Part shown: one piece after another, positions 5,482 through 9,639 of the stretch | Position numbering within the stretch: the stretch's first letter is position 1 | Layout of the letters: each line of letters begins with the position of its first letter | Origin: Collinsella sp. | GTDB taxonomy: Bacteria > Actinomycetota > Coriobacteriia > Coriobacteriales > Coriobacteriaceae | Assembly (NCBI GenBank): GCA_022728415.1 | Contig: JAIJJM010000053.1 | Location: 1 to 9,639 of the forward strand | DNA length: 9,639 nt | Direction: 5' to 3' | Position numbers and translations under genes: made by a program | Notes under the pieces: model-generated | Told to the model about the DNA's origin: nothing | Databases searched by the model: none | What the model saw: the letters and a program-made list of their open reading frames with translations, nothing else

Positions 5482-6348
5482 ATGGATATTGATAACTTTG
5501 AATGGTGGTATAGCGAGGGCGAGGCTCCGGACGAGGAGTGGGACGAGCCCGCACCGCGTGACGCGTCGAGCGACGAGGACGAGACCGGCAACGATGCCGT
5601 CGAGGTGGACGCCGCTTCCGACTCCGCCGAGCCCCTGACCTTTGAACAGGCCTGGGCCCAGGCCGAGGCCGACGAGGCAAAGGCCGATGCCACGGCCACG
5701 CTGGATGAGCCGGCCGACATGTCCATCTCGCCGGCCAAGACCCCGCAGCCGCGCCACACCATCGACCCCGGCAGCACAGCATCTTTCAGCATACTCGACG
5801 TGCCCGCTCAGGGTGCTCAGGCGCCTGCGCCCACGCATCGCCCCGACCTGGTTCGCGAGGAAGACGCGGGCCGCCGCTCTCCGCTCGGCCCCATCCTCAT
5901 CGCCTTCATGGCCGGCGTCATCGCTTGCTCGGCGATTGGAAATGTCTGGAGCCATGTGGAGCAACAGCGCAGAGATGCCGCCAAAGTCGAGATGTCTGTC
6001 GAGCAATCGCTCAGCCGCACGCGCTCGGTGCATGTGTCGGTCGAGGTCAAGGACGGCGCGACATGGGACACCGCCCGCGGCGACAGCCAAATGCTCATCC
6101 ACATCGTGGGCCGCACGCTCAGGGGACAGGCGATTGACGAGTATCAATATGTCAACTCCGCTGGCGACGGCGTCGAACTCAAGCCTGGCGACTATGAGCT
6201 CACGGTCGACGAGCCGCCCGTCGCCACCGATGGCATGCGCTTCCGCGCCTCAAAGCGCATGGTTCCCGTGAGCTTTAACTCGCAGGCGCCCGATACGGTC
6301 GACAGCACGCCGCAGGGCGGGTTCGACCTTTACGCAATCGCTCAATAA
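5482..6348 (+). CDS. Acidic single-pass membrane protein with small extracytoplasmic domain, function unknown
   Basis: I do not recognise a named family. The 288 residues fall into three parts. Residues 1-132 are strongly acidic and low in complexity (many Asp, Glu, Ala, Pro), likely disordered and cytoplasmic. Residues about 135-156 (LGPILIAFMAGVIACSAIG) form one transmembrane helix preceded by Arg-Arg, which predicts the N-terminus inside. Residues 160-288 form an outside domain whose second half, with LKPGDYELTVDEPPV (233-247), has the look of a Cna-B or carboxypeptidase-regulatory-like beta sandwich. The start is fixed by AAGGGG eight bases before the ATG. A TATAAG at 5435-5440 could be a -10 box, but no good -35 was seen. 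It lies alone between a long hairpin and the epimerase gene, 79 nt downstream. The absence of an LPXTG motif argues against sortase anchoring. A role at the cell envelope is an inference from topology. Confidence 0.8.
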   Translation: MDIDNFEWWYSEGEAPDEEWDEPAPRDASSDEDETGNDAVEVDAASDSAEPLTFEQAWAQAEADEAKADATATLDEPADMSISPAKTPQPRHTIDPGSTASFSILDVPAQGAQAPAPTHRPDLVREEDAGRRSPLGPILIAFMAGVIACSAIGNVWSHVEQQRRDAAKVEMSVEQSLSRTRSVHVSVEVKDGATWDTARGDSQMLIHIVGRTLRGQAIDEYQYVNSAGDGVELKPGDYELTVDEPPVATDGMRFRASKRMVPVSFNSQAPDTVDSTPQGGFDLYAIAQ

Positions 6349-6427
6349 CTGCGCCTGCCGCTTCTTCTTGCCGCCAAGAGTGGGACAATAGCCCCCGACA
6401 CTGTTGTTTACTTTTGGAGGAAGTAGC

Positions 6428-7321
6428 ATGTCCACCGTCACCACCATCAAGCGCGGCGGCCTCACCGCGGCCATCGATTCCATGGGGGCCCAGCTCACGA
6501 GCCTTGCCCTCGACGGCAACGAGTATCTGTGGCAGGGCGATTCGGCCTTTTGGGGCAAGCACGCGCCCATTCTGTTCCCCATCGTGGGCTCACTGCGCAA
6601 CAACACGGCGACGTCTGCGGCCGGCACCTGTGAGATGCCGCGCCACGGCCTCGCGCGCATCGTCGAGCACAAGCTGGTCGAGGTCTCCGAGGACGGCTCG
6701 TCCGTCACCTACGAGATCACCGACACACCCGAGTCGCTCAAGGCTTTCCCCTTCCACTTTAAGCTCAACATGACCTATGCCCTGACTGGTGACGCCACGC
6801 TTGCCCAGACCTTTGCCGTCACCAACACCGGCGACGTGGACCTGCCGTTCTCGGTGGGCGGCCACCCCGCGTTTAACGTACCGGCTCCCGGTGCCGAGGA
6901 CGAGACGTTCGAGGATTACGAGCTGGCATTTACCGAGGCTTGGACCAACGAGGCCCCCATCATCACGCCTGATGGTCTTATGACGTTCGAGGGCAGTTAC
7001 AAGGCCCCCGATAACTCGGATGTGCTGCCCATCACGCACCGCAGCTTCGATAACGATGCCATCATGTTCACCGATACCCCGGGTTCCACGCTCACGTTGC
7101 GCGGTCGTAAGTCGGGCCATGGCGTCAAGATCGACTTTGAGGGCTTTAAGTACATTGGCGTGTGGTCTGCCGCCAACGACGCTCCGTTTGTGGCGCTCGA
7201 ACCTTGGACTGGTCACTCCACCATGGACACCGAGGACGACGTTTTTGAGCACAAGGTCAACACCATTACGCTGGCGCCGGGCGAGACGGACAAGCGTACC
7301 TTCGAGGTAACGCTGCTTTAA
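6428..7321 (+). CDS. Aldose 1-epimerase family protein, LacX-like
   Basis: Members of this galactose-mutarotase-fold family interconvert alpha and beta anomers of hexoses or hexose phosphates in the cytoplasm; many LacX/YeaD-type members lack a proven substrate. The 297-residue length fits the LacX-type branch. Visible motifs are ILFPIVGSLRNN (48-59), PRHGLAR (71-77) with His73, GGHPAFN (144-150) with His146, FDNDAIMF (207-214), and FVALEPWTGHS (254-264) with Glu258. The two His and the Glu are the expected catalytic set, so the enzyme looks active. The start at ATG 6428 follows GGAGGA by six bases; an upstream in-frame codon at 6404 lacks a site. It has its own short leader and is not tightly coupled to either neighbour. 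It may serve sugar entry generally, including the alpha-glucoside pathway to the left, but nothing shows that directly. Confidence 0.92.
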   Translation: MSTVTTIKRGGLTAAIDSMGAQLTSLALDGNEYLWQGDSAFWGKHAPILFPIVGSLRNNTATSAAGTCEMPRHGLARIVEHKLVEVSEDGSSVTYEITDTPESLKAFPFHFKLNMTYALTGDATLAQTFAVTNTGDVDLPFSVGGHPAFNVPAPGAEDETFEDYELAFTEAWTNEAPIITPDGLMTFEGSYKAPDNSDVLPITHRSFDNDAIMFTDTPGSTLTLRGRKSGHGVKIDFEGFKYIGVWSAANDAPFVALEPWTGHSTMDTEDDVFEHKVNTITLAPGETDKRTFEVTLL

Positions 7322-7338
7322 CAAGCTGCATACCTGGA

Positions 7339-7356
7339 TGTCGCTCGCCGGCGACA
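7339..7356 (+). terminator. Small GC hairpin behind the epimerase gene
   Basis: TGTCGC (7339-7344) and GCGACA (7351-7356) pair around a six-base loop, 17 bases after the stop. It is followed by AAAAC rather than a T run, so it is not a canonical intrinsic terminator. It could stabilise the mRNA end or act together with the stronger hairpin at 7392-7453. Confidence 0.3.
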
Positions 7357-7364
7357 AAACTACG

Positions 7365-7453
7365 GACTAGTCGTTGGGGACGTTCCTTAACGACTAGCCG
7401 TTGGGGACGTTCTTGTTTGACTAGTCGTTTAAGAACGTCCCCGACGACTACTA
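7365..7453. repeat. Array of 27-bp-period repeats ending in a strong hairpin
   Basis: GACTAGYCGTTGGGGACG recurs at 7365 and 7392, and its first 11 bases recur again at 7419, exactly 27 bases apart each time. After the third copy an inverted arm AAGAACGTCCCCGAC (7431-7445) pairs with 7400-7414 (14 of 15 positions plus one G-U). Pairing continues imperfectly out to about 7392 and 7453. The first copy can also pair with the same inverted arm, so two alternative hairpins are possible. It lies between the epimerase gene and the ABC operon and may serve as terminator, mobile repeat or RNA switch. Confidence 0.6.
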
Positions 7454-7556
7454 ATCGTTTTCAGTTCGTTAACTTGTATATATGCATCTGCTGGAGGTAG
7501 CGCTGAGCGGTATCCTGTTAAGTCGTTAGCATACGATTCGGCAGGGAAGGCAGATT

Positions 7557-8483
7557 ATGCATTCTCCCCATCAACGCGACGCGTATCCACAGCCGGTATG
7601 CAGCCGTCGCATCTTTTTGGGTAGCGCTCTCGCTGCGAGCGCTACCGTCGTCGCCGGCGCGCTCGCCGGCTGCCAGCGCCCGTCCACGCTCAAGGTGGTT
7701 CAGCCCACGACGGGCGGCGGCCGCGACGACCTGTCCGATTCCGTGATCGGCAAGGACAAGATCCGCATTGGCATGGAGGCGGCCTACGCCCCGTACAACT
7801 GGCAGGTTTCCGAGGCCAGCGAGTTCACCATCCCCATCGACAACGTGCAGGGCGCCTATGCCGACGGCTACGACGTGCAGATCGCCAAGATCGTCTGCAA
7901 GGCCCTCGGCGGCGAGCCCGTTGCCGTCAAGCAGAGCTTCTCGGGTCTTATCGATTCGCTCAACAACGGCCAGATCGACCTCATCATCGCCGGCATGAGC
8001 GCCACGCCCGAGCGCGAGGAGTCGGTCGGCTTTTCCGATCCGTACTTTATTGGATACTTTGGCCTGTTCGTAAAAGAGGGCTCGCCCTACCAAAACGCGA
8101 CCAAGCTCAGCGACTTTAGCGGTGCCACGGTGCTCGGCCAAAAGGACACCATGCTCGATACCGTCATCGACGAGATCCCGGGCGTTGTGCACAAAAACCC
8201 GGTCGATTCGGTCCCCACGGTGTTCTCGAATCTACTGCAGGGCACGTGCGATGCCGTGACCTACAATACCGAGAACGAGAAGGGCTATATGGCCCAAAAT
8301 CCGGGCATTGTCCCTATCCACTTTGCCGAGGGCGAGGGCTTTAAGCAGGAGGTCACGGCAAACGTCGGCTGCCGCAAAGGCTCGGACAAGCTGCTTAAGC
8401 TCATCGACAAGACACTCAAGGGCATTAGCCAAGAGGAGCGCGATCAAATGTGGGACGCGTGCCTCGACCGTCAGCCGGCATAG
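7557..8483 (+). CDS. Amino-acid ABC transporter solute-binding lipoprotein (family 3) with Tat-type signal
   Basis: This protein captures a polar amino acid or related small molecule outside the cell and delivers it to the membrane permease encoded next. It has 308 residues. The N-terminus carries SRRIFLG (16-22), a twin-arginine motif, then a hydrophobic stretch and the lipobox LAGC with Cys39, so it is probably a Tat-exported lipoprotein. The mature part has SBP_bac_3 signatures: IRIGMEAAYAPYNW (69-82), GYDVQIAKIVCKALGG (104-119), GLIDSLNNGQIDLIIAGMSA (130-149) and TPEREESVGFSDPYF (150-164), where Arg153 and Asp161 are likely ligand-site residues. GGGAAGG six bases before the ATG sets the start. 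The permease gene follows after nine bases, so the two are co-translated. Ligand identity (Gln, Arg, His, cystine or others) cannot be read from sequence. Family call is secure. Confidence 0.93.
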   Translation: MHSPHQRDAYPQPVCSRRIFLGSALAASATVVAGALAGCQRPSTLKVVQPTTGGGRDDLSDSVIGKDKIRIGMEAAYAPYNWQVSEASEFTIPIDNVQGAYADGYDVQIAKIVCKALGGEPVAVKQSFSGLIDSLNNGQIDLIIAGMSATPEREESVGFSDPYFIGYFGLFVKEGSPYQNATKLSDFSGATVLGQKDTMLDTVIDEIPGVVHKNPVDSVPTVFSNLLQGTCDAVTYNTENEKGYMAQNPGIVPIHFAEGEGFKQEVTANVGCRKGSDKLLKLIDKTLKGISQEERDQMWDACLDRQPA

Positions 8484-8492
8484 GGGGGCAGC

Positions 8493-9639
8493 ATGAAAAC
8501 CATCAATCGTCTGGCCTCCTTTATCAAGGCCGACCACCGTTATGTGTACCTGGGCACGAGCGTCATCGCGGCGCTCGGCCTGGCGTTTAGCCAGCGCAAC
8601 CCCACGCCGCTGAGCTTCTTGGCCCCCACCGGTATTTTCCAGGACTGCCTCTGGGCAATTCTTTGGGCCTGGATTATCGTGTCGGCGGCGGTGCTCGTCA
8701 CCAAGCTCATGCATTGGAGCGACTATCGCGAAAAGTCGCCGTTTGCTTCCGAGCGCTTCCGTCGCGGCGCGCGCTTGGGTAGCTATGTCGTGGTCGCCAT
8801 CGCGGCGATCTTCTTTATCGACCGTTGCGTCATGTCGTTTATCGATCTGGTGCAGGTGAGCATTGTCTCGGACTCCAACCCCAGCGACTTTTTGTCGAGC
8901 CTGGTCTACATGACCTACAAGAGCGGCGACTTCTTCATCCGTGGCATCGAGATCACCATCGCGCTTGCCACCTTCGGCACCGTCATCGCATTCTTCCTGG
9001 CGCTGCTCTTTGTGTTCCTGCGCATTCAGACGTTCGACCGCGTGGACAACGACCTCACGCGCTTTTTCAAAAGCATCGGCCGCGGCTTTGCGACCATCTA
9101 CTCCACCATCGTGCGCGGTACGCCCATGATGGTCCAGGGTCTACTCATCTATTACGCGGGCTTCACCGTTTTGCGCGGCATGGGCTTCGAGACCGCCCAG
9201 GCCAACCAGATCTGGAGTACCTTCACCGCCGGCCTCGTCACCATCTCGCTCAACTCCACCGCCTACATGATGGAGGTCCTGCGCGGCGGCATCGAGTCCA
9301 TCGACGCCGGCCAAGCCGAGGCGGCGCGCTCGCTGGGTCTGTCGCAGTGGCAGGCCATGCGCAAGGTCGTGTTCCCCCAGGGCATTAAAAACGCGATTCC
9401 GGCGCTCACCAACGAGCTCATCATCAACATCAAGGACTCGTCGGTGCTTTCGGTCATCGGCGTGTTCGACCTCATGTACGCCACCACCACCGTCGCCGGC
9501 GTGTACTACCGCCAGATGGAGGTCTACTGCGTGGCGCTCGTGGTTTACCTGATCCTGACGCTCGTGGCGAGCCGCCTGCTCGAGGCCTTTGGCAAAAAGC
9601 TCGGCGCCGAGGCCCCGGCAACGCTGCCCAGCTCCAACT
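8493..9639 (+). CDS. Amino-acid ABC transporter permease, HisM/GlnP family, long N-terminus (partial, runs off right edge)
   Basis: This is the membrane channel subunit partnering the upstream binding protein; 382 codons are open to the window end without a stop. The core, residues about 145-365, is a typical polar-amino-acid permease: DFFIRGIEITIALA, the RGTPMMVQGLLIYY signature (208-221), the cytoplasmic EAA loop EAARSLGLSQWQAMRKVVFP (276-295) that docks the ATPase, and NELIINIKDSSVLSVIG (307-323). Before the core lie about 140 extra residues with hydrophobic segments near 18-32, 52-72 and 97-115. Usual family members have about 220 residues, so this is an extended form. The start ATG is preceded by a G-rich stretch overlapping the previous stop codon, four to five bases away. 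The C-terminus (GAEAPATLPSSN) is already polar, so the stop should lie close to the edge. An ATP-binding subunit gene is expected next. Confidence 0.92.
   Translation, partial: MKTINRLASFIKADHRYVYLGTSVIAALGLAFSQRNPTPLSFLAPTGIFQDCLWAILWAWIIVSAAVLVTKLMHWSDYREKSPFASERFRRGARLGSYVVVAIAAIFFIDRCVMSFIDLVQVSIVSDSNPSDFLSSLVYMTYKSGDFFIRGIEITIALATFGTVIAFFLALLFVFLRIQTFDRVDNDLTRFFKSIGRGFATIYSTIVRGTPMMVQGLLIYYAGFTVLRGMGFETAQANQIWSTFTAGLVTISLNSTAYMMEVLRGGIESIDAGQAEAARSLGLSQWQAMRKVVFPQGIKNAIPALTNELIINIKDSSVLSVIGVFDLMYATTTVAGVYYRQMEVYCVALVVYLILTLVASRLLEAFGKKLGAEAPATLPSSN

Noticed and set aside
5387..6271. Open frames overlapping the acidic membrane protein, such as 5642-6271 plus and 5338-6147 minus
   Set aside because: They are Arg/Pro/Ser-rich or otherwise unlike protein, lack ribosome binding sites, and overlap a gene with a good start and a clear transmembrane helix.
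7365..7453. A CRISPR array
   Set aside because: There are only two to three short units with 6-base linkers, no true spacers and no cas genes; the period is 27 bases in total.
8825..9388. A 187-codon plus-strand open frame
   Set aside because: It is a shifted frame within the ABC permease gene; the product is His/Arg-rich, while the permease frame carries the EAA loop and helices.

Overview
The window (about 60% GC, short intergenic gaps, strong GNN and C/G-ending codon bias) looks like a chromosomal segment of a Gram-positive, high-GC gut actinomycete. Phosphotransferase sugar uptake combined with a 6-phospho-alpha-glucosidase, a Tat-type lipoprotein and acidic single-pass surface proteins suggests a Coriobacteriia member such as Collinsella. 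That placement is an inference from gene content and style, not a database match. No rRNA, tRNA, CRISPR array or intact insertion sequence was seen.

Left part (1-2483, minus strand): an alpha-glucoside utilisation operon. A GH4 6-phospho-alpha-glucosidase is transcribed first, followed 24 nt later by a glucose-superfamily PTS EIIC permease that runs off the left edge. A candidate promoter and two inverted-repeat operator candidates precede it. PTS import phosphorylates the disaccharide at C6 and the GH4 enzyme splits the product in the cytoplasm. The next 600 bases hold no convincing gene, but they contain a short inverted-repeat-bounded unit (about 2657-2871) that looks like a miniature or decayed element.

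Middle part (2968-7321): an MFS efflux-type transporter on the minus strand is divergent from a two-domain protein on the plus strand. The N-terminal half of that protein resembles the LpdD-like prenylated-flavin chaperone family. Its C-terminal half is an isopentenyl-diphosphate-isomerase-type Nudix domain whose catalytic cysteine position is Ala. The gene has a good promoter with a perfect 8-bp inverted repeat over the -10 box, and it ends in a long hairpin. Next come an acidic single-pass membrane protein with a small extracytoplasmic beta-type domain, then an aldose-1-epimerase-family (LacX-like) enzyme.

Right part (7322-9639, plus strand): an intergenic array of 27-bp-spaced repeats ending in a strong hairpin, then an amino-acid ABC transporter operon. 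The operon holds a Tat-type lipoprotein solute-binding protein and a HisM/GlnP-type permease with an unusually long N-terminal region that runs off the right edge. The ATPase is expected just beyond.

The most unusual item is the LpdD-like/Idi-type Nudix fusion (4359-5306). Because prenylated FMN is built from dimethylallyl phosphate, linking a prenyl-flavin-handling domain to a Nudix domain of the prenyl-diphosphate type suggests a dedicated prenyl-supply or cofactor-loading protein.
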